Below are positions 15,926-24,444 of a stretch of DNA of 64,000 nucleotides, one piece after another. The notes under the pieces are model-generated. The model did no database searches, was not told the DNA's origin, and was given only the letters and a program-made list of their open reading frames with translations. The translations under genes and the position numbers were made by a program. How positions within the stretch are numbered: the first letter of the stretch is position 1; each line of letters opens with the position of its first letter. Origin of the DNA: Algoriphagus marinus (GTDB taxonomy: Bacteria > Bacteroidota > Bacteroidia > Cytophagales > Cyclobacteriaceae); assembly GCF_001936475.1 (NCBI RefSeq), contig NZ_MSPQ01000013.1:1-64000 (forward strand), in the 5' to 3' direction.

Positions 15926-16687
15926 TTATTCCTTCAAAAGTATTTCAAATCCTTCCTTGATCTTGCCAACGGCATCGTATGAAGAATCAATGTTTTCTAC
16001 TCCTTTTCCAAGTTCATGCCAATAGCCATCTCCACAATTGATATAGCTGCCACGCTTTTTACCCGGTTCCTCTTTTGCCAGATCATAATGATAATCCGGA
16101 GTATAAATTGTTTTGACTAGCTGAATAGCATAGTCCCAGTTAAGATTTCGTGATTCATTTCCTGTGGTAAAAATCACCTCCCGATTGCTGAAATGTACGG
16201 TGAGGGAGCAATCCTTGACAGAGTCATTTTCTACCCATCGGTATTTTACAGTCAATGGCAATTCCTTTTTATTCGTCTCATAGATTGCCTGAATAAGATT
16301 TTGAGCGAGTATCAGCCAACCTTCCTGATCTGCAGGCACCTTGGCTTTCCCTGTTTTTCCGGATTCAATAGGCGAAATGGTGATTCCTGCTTCCGAAAGG
16401 GATTTGCCGGACCACTTAGCAGAGGAGTAAAACTTGGAAATCACATCCGTCCAGACTGCGTCAATTTCACCTTTAAATGAAAAATCATCATCCATGGTGA
16501 AACCCTCATCAAAGATTTCTTCATCACTAAGTTCTTCCCGATCAGTATAATGCAAGTCCAATTCGATTTTTAGAGGCTTGGAATTCAAGTCTACAGCGAT
16601 TCTGAAAACGTGGCTATGAGGAGGAGGGATGATTCCTGAATCGTATTCGATTACTATGCCGTTGGTGGGAGTATTGTTCTTAGTCAT
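15926..16687 (-). CDS. Uncharacterised soluble protein
   Basis: A protein of about 253 residues that I do not recognise. It starts MTKNNTPTNGIVIEYDSG and contains IPPPHSHVFRIAVDL. It is rich in acidic residues in the first half (EELSDEEIFDEGFTMDDDF) and ends with a helical segment. It has no signal peptide or membrane helix, so it is probably cytoplasmic. The ATG at 16687 is preferred over the one at 16705 because 16705 adds only MRKESG. It is preceded by about 75 bp of non-coding DNA after the DUF2141 gene and followed by a hairpin terminator, so it is likely monocistronic. Confidence 0.65.
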   Translation of the reverse strand: MTKNNTPTNGIVIEYDSGIIPPPHSHVFRIAVDLNSKPLKIELDLHYTDREELSDEEIFDEGFTMDDDFSFKGEIDAVWTDVISKFYSSAKWSGKSLSEAGITISPIESGKTGKAKVPADQEGWLILAQNLIQAIYETNKKELPLTVKYRWVENDSVKDCSLTVHFSNREVIFTTGNESRNLNWDYAIQLVKTIYTPDYHYDLAKEEPGKKRGSYINCGDGYWHELGKGVENIDSSYDAVGKIKEGFEILLKE

Positions 16688-16764
16688 GCCTGATTCTTTC
16701 CGCAAAAGTAAGTTTTTTGAAGCAATTTAATTTTTAAAGCGAAAAGGCAGTTTTAAGTCTTTCC

Positions 16765-17184
16765 CTATTTCAATGCTATTTCTATCAAAACCGGGCTCGA
16801 GTTTACTGAAAAAGCGCACTTCGAAAAACTTGGTGGGCCAAAGAAAAGTGTTGGATTATTTGAGAAACCGTATCGTTCGATTGGAAGTCCAACTGAGTTT
16901 TTTTTGAGTTTCCCGTCTCCATCCTCGTCATGAAAAAGTGAGATTGCGTATTTTCCGGGAGAAAGATCCTCAATAACTACAGAAGCTGAAAAGTTTTTAA
17001 CCGGAATGCTCAATGATTTTACCGCTTTCTTGATTTCTTCGGGGAAACCATCCGGACTTTTGAAAATCAAAACCTGAATAATTCCCTTGTTAGCGTTGAT
17101 ATTCACAACATTTAAATTAAGCTGTGCCTGTGCATTATTCAAAAAAAGGATAGATGCAAAACATGTTATTAACAAGAGTTTCAT
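16765..17184 (-). CDS. DUF2141-domain secreted protein
   Basis: A 139-residue protein with a signal peptide (about 1-20, ending NAQA) followed by a DUF2141 domain. IQVLIFKSPDGFP, LSPGKYAISLFHDEDGDGKL and LPIERYGFSNN are family hallmarks, with the acidic DEDGDGK loop suggesting cation binding. Function is unknown; the family is periplasmic or secreted. Its start overlaps the menE stop region by 4 bp (17181-17184), so it probably rides on the same transcript. Confidence 0.85.
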   Translation of the reverse strand: MKLLLITCFASILFLNNAQAQLNLNVVNINANKGIIQVLIFKSPDGFPEEIKKAVKSLSIPVKNFSASVVIEDLSPGKYAISLFHDEDGDGKLKKNSVGLPIERYGFSNNPTLFFGPPSFSKCAFSVNSSPVLIEIALK

Positions 17185-18248
17185 AGGCTTTGAACTGTTT
17201 TATTTCGGTCAAGCTTTCCGCTTGGAGTTCGGGTAAAACGGTTTACGAAAAATATCTCCTTTGGATTTTCAAATCGGTTCAACTCAGCCTTCAATTTATC
17301 TTTTAAATCGCCTAATGAGTTACTATCCAATTCCGTTCCCTCAATGAGCAATATTACTTTTTCACCAAGTTTTTCATCTTTGATTCCCGCAAAGAAAAAT
17401 TGAGAATCTGGCAGAAACTTTTCAATAATTCCTGAAGCTTTGGCTTCCAGAATTTCCGGATGAATTTTCACTCCTCCTGAGTTGATCACAAAATCCACTC
17501 TCCCAAGCCACTGGAAAGTGTTTTTGGAAAGTAAAATCACCTGATCATTTGTTTGGACTGGCAAAGGGCCCGACATCGGTGACTTGATCCAGAGGGCTTC
17601 TCTTTCATCCACTCCGATCACAACTCCCGGCAAAGTCCGGTAGGTCATGTGTTCTGCCGTAATTTTAGCTAGGGCGATGTGGGAGACTGTTTCGGTCATT
17701 CCGTAAGTCTGAAAGGCATGAATTCCGCTTTTAACAATTCGGGCTTTTAAATTTTCCGAAAGCGGAGCACCTCCTATGATGAGATTTTTTACTTTTTGAA
17801 GTTGTTCAAGCGATCCTTTCTCACTTAAACTTTGCTCCACTTGCAAAGGGACCATTGCCAGAAAATCTGGAGTTTCAGATATTTCAGACATAGGATTTGA
17901 ACTGGCTTCGACTAATTCGATTTCACTTTCCCAGACCATGGCTCTGACAAGCATCATCTTTCCGGCGATGTATTCGGGATTGAGACAACAACCCATTTTT
18001 GTGTTTTCCCCGGTCCCGAAAAAACCTTTTGTAGCCAAGGCACTTGCGATCATTTGACTTCGCTCTAAGCGGATGATTTTTGGAGTTCCGGTTGAACCAG
18101 AGGTTTTTTGTTGAAAAAAATCTTTTCCTTCCAACCAATCTCTGCAAAATTCAAATGCAGATCTGGCAAAATCAGGTAGATCCGATGGCTGATGCTTAAA
18201 GTCAGCAACGGTAGAAAAGGTCTGATTTTGAAATTTGAGTTGGAACAT
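17181..18248 (-). CDS. menE: o-Succinylbenzoate-CoA ligase
   Basis: A 355-residue member of the ANL adenylating superfamily, short as is usual for Bacteroidota MenE. The phosphate-binding loop TSGSTGTPKIIRL lies near residues 52-64. The YGMTETVSH A5 motif is near 184-192, the GRVDFVINSGGVKIHPEILE hinge near 250, and the catalytic Lys region TPSGKLDRNK is at the C-terminus. It activates o-succinylbenzoate to its CoA ester in menaquinone synthesis. It is divergent from menB (109 bp between starts), the next enzyme of the same pathway, which strongly supports the call. Confidence 0.92.
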   Translation of the reverse strand: MFQLKFQNQTFSTVADFKHQPSDLPDFARSAFEFCRDWLEGKDFFQQKTSGSTGTPKIIRLERSQMIASALATKGFFGTGENTKMGCCLNPEYIAGKMMLVRAMVWESEIELVEASSNPMSEISETPDFLAMVPLQVEQSLSEKGSLEQLQKVKNLIIGGAPLSENLKARIVKSGIHAFQTYGMTETVSHIALAKITAEHMTYRTLPGVVIGVDEREALWIKSPMSGPLPVQTNDQVILLSKNTFQWLGRVDFVINSGGVKIHPEILEAKASGIIEKFLPDSQFFFAGIKDEKLGEKVILLIEGTELDSNSLGDLKDKLKAELNRFENPKEIFFVNRFTRTPSGKLDRNKTVQSL

Positions 18249-18356
18249 GGGGGAGTAAAAGTCTTAATCCTTTTTCAAAGGTACTAGTCAATCAACAAAT
18301 TCCAGCGAAGGCTGTTATCTTGCCAAAAATTACCATTTGCTATCAATTTTACTATT

Positions 18357-19190
18357 ATGGACTGGATCACTGCAAAAGAATACGAAGATATCACTTACAA
18401 AAAATGCAACGGAGTAGCCCGGATTGCTTTCAACCGACCAGAGGTTCGCAATGCATTTCGCCCAAAGACCACTTCAGAACTTTACGACGCTTTTTACGAT
18501 GCTCAGGAAGACACTTCTATTGGAGTGGTTTTGCTTTCCGGTGAGGGACCTTCCAAAAAAGATGGGGGTTGGGCTTTTTGCTCAGGCGGTGATCAGAAAG
18601 CAAGAGGAGATCAAGGTTACGTGGGAGAAGATGGGTACCACCGATTGAATATCCTGGAAGTACAGCGCTTGATTCGCTTTATGCCCAAAGTGGTGATTGC
18701 GGTAGTTCCAGGTTGGGCAGTAGGAGGAGGACATTCCCTTCATGTAGTTTGCGATTTGACGCTGGCGAGCAAGGAGCATGCGATCTTCAAGCAAACGGAT
18801 GCTGATGTGACCAGCTTCGATGGAGGATATGGTTCGGCCTATTTAGCAAAGATGGTCGGACAGAAGAAAGCTCGTGAGATATTCTTCTTGGGAAGAAATT
18901 ATTCCGCACAGGATGCCTATGAAATGGGAATGGTAAACGCCGTAATTCCTCATGATGAATTGGAAGCCACGGCTTATGAATGGGCTCAGGAGATTTTGGC
19001 CAAGTCCCCAACTTCCATCAAGATGTTGAAGTTTGCGATGAACCTGACGGATGACGGAATGGTTGGTCAGCAGGTATTTGCGGGAGAAGCAACTCGTTTA
19101 GCCTATGGCACCGAAGAAGCTAAAGAAGGTAGGAATGCCTTTTTGGAAAAGCGAAAGCCGAATTTCGGAGCGAATAAGTGGATTCCGTAG
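18357..19190 (+). CDS. menB: 1,4-Dihydroxy-2-naphthoyl-CoA synthase
   Basis: A 277-residue crotonase-fold enzyme that closes the second ring of the naphthoquinone from o-succinylbenzoyl-CoA. MenB hallmarks are present: FCSGGDQKARGDQGY, a VVPGWAVGGGHSLHVVCDLTLAS oxyanion-hole block, TDADVTSFDGGYGSAYLAK, and a C-terminal RKPNF. It starts at the ATG at 18357, where the first residues MDWITAKEYEDITYKK match the family. It is divergent from menE. No other men gene is in the window. Confidence 0.95.
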   Translation: MDWITAKEYEDITYKKCNGVARIAFNRPEVRNAFRPKTTSELYDAFYDAQEDTSIGVVLLSGEGPSKKDGGWAFCSGGDQKARGDQGYVGEDGYHRLNILEVQRLIRFMPKVVIAVVPGWAVGGGHSLHVVCDLTLASKEHAIFKQTDADVTSFDGGYGSAYLAKMVGQKKAREIFFLGRNYSAQDAYEMGMVNAVIPHDELEATAYEWAQEILAKSPTSIKMLKFAMNLTDDGMVGQQVFAGEATRLAYGTEEAKEGRNAFLEKRKPNFGANKWIP

Positions 19191-19207
19191 GGAAGATCTT
19201 AGTAGAG

Positions 19208-19365
19208 AGACGTTAGTAGCTAGATACTAAAAGATGGGAGAATAGGAGGTTTTGCGCTAAAAATAAAGGATTGTGGTTTACGAGAAAAATACTGAGAAAG
19301 TAATCACTCTCGTTCTGGCATCCAAAATCTATTTTCTAAGATCTTAAATCTAACTACTAACGTCT
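19208..19365. repeat. Inverted-repeat element after menB
   Basis: AGACGTTAGTAGCTAGAT (19208-19225) is complementary to ATCTAACTACTAACGTCT (19348-19365) at 17 of 18 positions, with 122 bp between. AAGATCTTA occurs beside both arms (about 19194 and 19339). No ORF is enclosed. It lies between the convergent menB and serine hydrolase genes and resembles a small non-autonomous repeat or a long hairpin. Confidence 0.6.
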
Positions 19366-19377
19366 TAATACTTTTTT

Positions 19378-20610
19378 CTACTCAATCGCCTGATAAACCA
19401 TTTGCCTCATTTTTTGATCGTAAAATCCGCTAAAAGGGGCGGTTTGAGTCATCATGATAGAGATCAGATTTTCTTTAGGGTCTATAAAGAAGTAGGTACA
19501 ATAAGCACCACTCCAATAATAAGTACCCTCAGATCCTAATGATTTTGCATCTGCCACATCGGTCATCACTCCAAAACCAAACCCGAAACCTTGACCGGGT
19601 GCCTTATAAAGCCCATTGGTCTGATCCATAGTCATGATTTCGACGGTCTTTGGGCTGAGGTATTGCTTTCCATTCCATTCGCCTCCATTGAGGAGCATTT
19701 GCGCAAATTTGGCATAATCGGCCGCAGTACTGAATAGCGCATTTGCACCGGCAAAAACTTTATTTCCTGAAGTAGGAGTTTGATTCGGGGCTTTGATCAG
19801 TTTGCCATCTTCATTGTAGGTATGCAGCGTTGCCATTCTACTTGCTTGTGCTTCATTGAGATTATATCCCGTGTCTTTCATACCCAGTGGATCAAATAAC
19901 CTTTGCTGTAAAAAGGCTGCTGTAGTCATTCCTGAAAATCTTTCAATCAGTAGAGAAAGTACATCAGGAGAAGCAGAGTAGTACCATTGCTTCCCTGGTT
20001 GACCGATCAGGGGCATGGTTACCATTGTTTTTATTCTACTTTCAATATTCTCATGCGTGGGACTATAAATAGCATTTCTGATTTCTTCCTCCAGTTTTCC
20101 GGCAGCTATGCCATGAGAAAGTCCGGAAGTATGACTTAAGAGCATAGCCATAGTTATTTTGGATTCTGCAGGAACAGTTCCTCCGGCTATGCCTTTGCTT
20201 GGATCTACAGCCACTTTCAGGTCTTTAAACCAAGGTAAATACTTCTCTACAGGATCATTGAGGAAGAAATGCCCTTCTTCATAAAGCATCATGAATGCAG
20301 CAGTGACGATTGGCTTGGTCATGGATTGGATATAGAAAATCTGATCAGATTTCATATTTGACTTAGATTCAAGATCTGAGTAACCTATCGTTTTCTCATG
20401 TGCTTTTTCGCCATTTTTATAGATCAGGGTTACCGCTCCGGCAAGCCTTCCTTGATCCACTTCATTTTGGAGGTAGGTATCATACCGAGCTATTCTTTCT
20501 TGGGAAATAGCCGAGGTGGCATGATGTTTTTCTGCCATAGTCTGGGCAAAAGCGCCAGTATTGAGCAGAAAAAGGGAAATAAATAAAACTTTGAAGTACG
20601 ATTTGATCAT
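19378..20610 (-). CDS. Serine hydrolase, class C beta-lactamase / family VIII esterase type
   Basis: A 410-residue exported protein with a signal peptide (about 1-22, ending GAFAQ). Active-site motifs are SMTK (nucleophile Ser and Lys), YSA in WYYSASPDV, and a WSG triad in YYWSGAYCTYFF replacing the Lys/His-Thr-Gly of true beta-lactamases. The W-x-G form is typical of family VIII esterases, so ester hydrolysis is the likeliest activity. Substrate is unknown. It is convergent with menB and divergent from the lysophospholipase-like gene at 20695. Confidence 0.87.
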   Translation of the reverse strand: MIKSYFKVLFISLFLLNTGAFAQTMAEKHHATSAISQERIARYDTYLQNEVDQGRLAGAVTLIYKNGEKAHEKTIGYSDLESKSNMKSDQIFYIQSMTKPIVTAAFMMLYEEGHFFLNDPVEKYLPWFKDLKVAVDPSKGIAGGTVPAESKITMAMLLSHTSGLSHGIAAGKLEEEIRNAIYSPTHENIESRIKTMVTMPLIGQPGKQWYYSASPDVLSLLIERFSGMTTAAFLQQRLFDPLGMKDTGYNLNEAQASRMATLHTYNEDGKLIKAPNQTPTSGNKVFAGANALFSTAADYAKFAQMLLNGGEWNGKQYLSPKTVEIMTMDQTNGLYKAPGQGFGFGFGVMTDVADAKSLGSEGTYYWSGAYCTYFFIDPKENLISIMMTQTAPFSGFYDQKMRQMVYQAIE

Positions 20611-20694
20611 TATTTTGGGATTATTGTTTAATCAAAAATTGGTCATTTTGCCTGAATTTAATTCCCTTTTGGTTCTTTTTCCTAATTTGATAAG

Positions 20695-21531
20695 ATGAAA
20701 CATCTCGAAACCTCCTACCAAACCCATGATGGTAAGAAACTCTACCTCCAAGCTTGGATGACAGAATCTCCAAAAGCTAGCCTACTCCTGGTTCATGGCC
20801 TGGGAGAGCATAGCAGTCGCTACATGCACTTGGTTGAAAAGCTAGTCGAATTGGGGGTTTCAGTCTTTACCTTCGATGGGAGAGGTCATGGAAAGTCAGC
20901 GAATGGGAAGCCAGATGCGTTTTTTGAATCGTATCAAGATTACCTCAAGGATATTGATGCGCTCTTTGGAAAAGTGAAAAGCTATGTGCCGGGGGTGCCA
21001 GCATTTTTATATGGGCACAGTATGGGAGGAGGATTGGTAGCTGCTTATGTATTAGATTTTAAACCTGAGGCTGCTGGGGTGATTTTGAGTTCGCCGGCAA
21101 TCAAGGAAGCGGAAGGCACCTCAAAAATTTTGATTGCAGTAGGAGGGATAATCAGTAAGTTTTTCCCCCGATTCAAAGCCTTGAAATTAGATGCCTCAAA
21201 AATTTCAAGAATTCCGGCTGAAGTAGAAAAATACCTGAGTGACCCCTTAATTTACACCGATCCGATTCCCGCTAGAACAGGAAACGAATTATTAGTCATG
21301 ATGCAAAGCATTCAAGAGAATGGAAGAGAATTTGAGCTTCCAATGCTGCTAATCCACGGTTCTGCTGATGGCTTAACTAATCCCAAAGGCTCCGAAATGT
21401 TGGCTGAAAAAGCGAGATCTAAGGATAAAACAATCAAGATTTTTCCAGGGGGCTACCATGAATTGATCAATGATTCGGATCGAGAAGAGGTGATGGATTT
21501 GATAGTGGATTGGATAAAGGATAGAATTTAA
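20695..21531 (+). CDS. Alpha/beta hydrolase, monoacylglycerol lipase-like
   Basis: A 278-residue alpha/beta hydrolase of the Hydrolase_4 group. It shows the oxyanion HGLGEHSSRY segment, FDGRGHGKSANGK, the nucleophile elbow GHSMGGGLVAAY, the acid in HGSADGLTNP and the histidine in PGGYHELIND. It has no signal peptide and is likely cytoplasmic. Relatives hydrolyse mono-acylglycerols or lysophospholipids; the substrate here is inferred. Its stop overlaps the end of the convergent VOC gene by 4 bp. Confidence 0.88.
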   Translation: MKHLETSYQTHDGKKLYLQAWMTESPKASLLLVHGLGEHSSRYMHLVEKLVELGVSVFTFDGRGHGKSANGKPDAFFESYQDYLKDIDALFGKVKSYVPGVPAFLYGHSMGGGLVAAYVLDFKPEAAGVILSSPAIKEAEGTSKILIAVGGIISKFFPRFKALKLDASKISRIPAEVEKYLSDPLIYTDPIPARTGNELLVMMQSIQENGREFELPMLLIHGSADGLTNPKGSEMLAEKARSKDKTIKIFPGGYHELINDSDREEVMDLIVDWIKDRI

Positions 21532-22019
21532 ATTTCGGCTAAAAGACCTTCCACATCCAATTGCCTAGTGTACATCATGATGCTTCCGTCCGAATTCACA
21601 GGCCATTCTGCTTTTGGTCTATCCCAATACAATTCAACGCCATTTTCATCTGGATCATCTAAATAGATTGCTTCGGAAACTCCGTGATCTGCAGCGCCAG
21701 TAAGTGGATATTTTGCGTCAATCAATCTTTGCAGCAAAACTGCCAAGTCTCTTCTTGTTGGAAGTAAGATGGCGGTATGAAATAATCCTGCAGTGTTCTT
21801 TGGGGCAGGTTTACCTCCTTTGCTTTGCCAGGTATTCAATCCAATATGATGATGATATCCCCCTGCAGAAATAAATGCGGCGTCTTTTCCATACATGGTA
21901 ACCAACTCAAACCCCAATAAGCCCAGATAAAAATCCAATGATTTTTGGATGTCTGTGACTTTCAAATGAATGTGACCAATCCTAGTGGCGGAAGGGATAG
22001 TATAACTGGGTAATTCCAT
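21528..22019 (-). CDS. VOC-family protein, catechol-2,3-dioxygenase-like N-terminal half
   Basis: A 163-residue vicinal-oxygen-chelate protein. It begins with GHIHLKVTDIQKSLDFYLGLLGFE, has HHHIGLNTW in the middle and ends with GVELYWDRPKAEWP. The pattern matches the first half of CatE-type extradiol dioxygenases, which are about twice as long. It is therefore either a single-module relative or a shortened gene. Metal ligands (His18, His56-58 region, Glu in GVELYWD) are present. Activity is unknown. Confidence 0.8.
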   Translation of the reverse strand: MELPSYTIPSATRIGHIHLKVTDIQKSLDFYLGLLGFELVTMYGKDAAFISAGGYHHHIGLNTWQSKGGKPAPKNTAGLFHTAILLPTRRDLAVLLQRLIDAKYPLTGAADHGVSEAIYLDDPDENGVELYWDRPKAEWPVNSDGSIMMYTRQLDVEGLLAEI

Positions 22020-22108
22020 AATCAGAAGGTATTGAGTGATGCAGCTACCATAGAACTACATAGAAATTTTTGTCCACTAATTAAATTTTTTAATCGCTCA
22101 AATTCAAT

Positions 22109-24268
22109 TTACCAGTTCGGCTTTATTCCAGGCGCATAAGGAAACTGTAAGCTTTTGTAATACTCTAAATCACCGCTAGGCTGCTCAATTTCACTTGGAA
22201 ATGGAAGTTTGGAAAAGGTCTGAAAGTAAAGCAAGCAGGCATTTCTCCACCAGACTGCTTCCGTTTCTTGGATTGCCAGCAGTTGATTGACGTGATCCCA
22301 GCGTTCTGGATCAATTACAGATTCCAAACTCTTCCAAGTTTGTTGCATTTCCCGGACAGACTTTACCCCTCGATCGTAATGATTAGCTAAGCCATTCCAA
22401 AGCGTATTGCCGTCTTTTAATTTAAAATCCCAAGGCACATGATGGAACCAAAGCAAGTACTTCTCCGGAATTTGATGAGGATCTGACCATTCATTTTCTA
22501 TTTCAGAAGCATATTGGGCTAGCGCATCAGTACCTGAACTCGTTCTGTCAAAACCAATTCCTAAGCTATCTGCCCGATGATAATAGAGCGAGGTCCAATC
22601 CGCTCTTCCGCCTGTCACCCAAGGCGCAGGGCCATAGTGGTGACTTCTGCCCATGATATGGTGCAAGCCAAGCGGAGTCATGTAATCAACGGCTGCCTCA
22701 TGCGATTGAAGCATTATTTGGCTGATTTTCTCCACCATAACTTGGTTTTGACCGAAGGTCAATTTAATCCATTCGTTGGCGATTTCTGCAGAATTGATTT
22801 CCGGATTCCAGGCTTGTCTTCCGAAGGCATACCAATTGGCTTGACCAAACAGATGTCCAGTCCAATTGCGATCTGTCCCGATATTAGAAACCCCGGCCAT
22901 CAAGGTGATTGCTTTTTCACTTACAGGGCTTTCAATGACTGATGAAACTGTTGAATTGGCTTTTGGGGTGAAGGTTTGAGATTTCAGTACTTCCTCCCAC
23001 ATAGGCGCTAGAAACACTAATTGCGTGGCTTGTCCAAGGTATTCCTGTGTGATTTGGAATTCCATTCCTACTTGAGTTTTTTTCAATGCTCCAAAAAGCG
23101 GATGGAAGGGTTCTCTTGGCTGAAAATCGATTGCTCCATTTTTCACTTGAAGGATCACATTATTCATGAATTTCCCATCCAAGGGTTCGAATTCAATATT
23201 GGCCTGCTTGTGACGGTCTTCGTCCACTTCATGGGAATAAACAAATGCGCGCCAGATCAAAAGCCCCTGATGCGAAGCCAAAGCAGCTGCAAGCATGTTG
23301 GCACCATCGGCGTGATTTCTTCCATATTCATGAGGTCCGGGCTGGCCTTCGGAATTGGCCTTGACTAAGAATCCACCAAAGTCCGGGATGTAGGAATAAA
23401 TCTCATCTGTTTTCTTTTGCCAGAAATCCTTGACCTTCGGATCGAGTGGGTCGGCAGTCTCCAAACCGCCAATTTCCATAGGAGCAGAGAATCTCGCAGT
23501 AAGAAAAACCTTGATCCCATAAGGCCGAAAAAGGTCTGCCAAAACCTTTACTTTTTTCATAAAGTCAGTGGTCAAGACAATAGCTTTTGCATTGACATTT
23601 GTGACTGAAACGGCATTGATTCCTAGCGATGCATTTGCCCTAGCATACTCAATGTAGCGCGGATCGACGTAGCCCGGAAGCTTGTGCCAATCCCAAATGG
23701 AAGCACCGGCATAGCCTCGTTCGACAGTCTTATCTAAGTTGTCCCAGTGGTTGAGCATACGAAGTTTAACCTTCGGATAATCAGATATTAAAAGACTTTT
23801 ATCAAAAGTTTCAGTTTGAATGCTTTTCATCAAATTATACACTCCATACAAAACTCCTACTGGTCTATTACCTATGATTGCATAGTGTGTTTTTCCATTT
23901 ACTTCAACAGGTCCCATCCAGTATCCGTCTTCTCCTAAGGCTTTGATTTCGACTTGCTCAGTCATTGAAAGAAACTGGCTCATTTGTGTTCTGGTACCCA
24001 ACCAAAATTGTGCTTTCGTTTTATCTGAAGTATTGAAGGTCGGAGCCTCCAGGATCATTTTTTGACAGGCTAAATTCAGCTCATTTCGGATGACTTGATA
24101 GGTGGGATCTTCCCCAAAAATGAATACACCTGACATCAAATCAGCCATATCTTTTTTGATTGTTGGATTAGTTATAGGCTGATAATCGAGCCAAAGCTTA
24201 TAGCCATCATTTGAAAATGAGGGAAAGAAAATTGCTATCCAGAGTAAAAACGAGAATAAGATTTTCAT
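22109..24268 (-). CDS. Alpha-glucuronidase, glycoside hydrolase family 67
   Basis: A 719-residue enzyme of full GH67 length with an N-terminal signal peptide (ending near FFPSFS). Family motifs: DYPKVKLRMLNHWDNLD, GFLVKANSEGQPGP with the general acid Glu, and GAIDFQPREPFHP with the other two catalytic acids. It removes (4-O-methyl-)glucuronic acid from the non-reducing end of xylo-oligosaccharides, a late step of glucuronoxylan breakdown. No xylanase, xylosidase, SusCD pair or sugar regulator is next to it, so it appears as an orphan rather than as part of a polysaccharide-utilisation locus. Confidence 0.93.
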   Translation of the reverse strand: MKILFSFLLWIAIFFPSFSNDGYKLWLDYQPITNPTIKKDMADLMSGVFIFGEDPTYQVIRNELNLACQKMILEAPTFNTSDKTKAQFWLGTRTQMSQFLSMTEQVEIKALGEDGYWMGPVEVNGKTHYAIIGNRPVGVLYGVYNLMKSIQTETFDKSLLISDYPKVKLRMLNHWDNLDKTVERGYAGASIWDWHKLPGYVDPRYIEYARANASLGINAVSVTNVNAKAIVLTTDFMKKVKVLADLFRPYGIKVFLTARFSAPMEIGGLETADPLDPKVKDFWQKKTDEIYSYIPDFGGFLVKANSEGQPGPHEYGRNHADGANMLAAALASHQGLLIWRAFVYSHEVDEDRHKQANIEFEPLDGKFMNNVILQVKNGAIDFQPREPFHPLFGALKKTQVGMEFQITQEYLGQATQLVFLAPMWEEVLKSQTFTPKANSTVSSVIESPVSEKAITLMAGVSNIGTDRNWTGHLFGQANWYAFGRQAWNPEINSAEIANEWIKLTFGQNQVMVEKISQIMLQSHEAAVDYMTPLGLHHIMGRSHHYGPAPWVTGGRADWTSLYYHRADSLGIGFDRTSSGTDALAQYASEIENEWSDPHQIPEKYLLWFHHVPWDFKLKDGNTLWNGLANHYDRGVKSVREMQQTWKSLESVIDPERWDHVNQLLAIQETEAVWWRNACLLYFQTFSKLPFPSEIEQPSGDLEYYKSLQFPYAPGIKPNW

Positions 24269-24444
24269 TGAAATTGATTTTGGAAGGAAGTTGGAAAAGA
24301 ATTTTCAGTATTTCAAATAAGCACTAGTCCAAAGGAAACTTAGGGAGATATGTGGCTTTAAATCCGACATTTTTTGTCAATCCAAATTATTCTTGAGTCT
24401 TAAATAAATCTGCTTCCTTATCTTAGTTGCCTTACTTTTTCTCT

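Noticed and set aside
18307..18323. Possible sigma-54 promoter before menB (GG and GC 10 bases apart)
   Set aside because: Only the dinucleotides fit; the -24 box is AGGCTG, far from TGGCAC, so probably chance.
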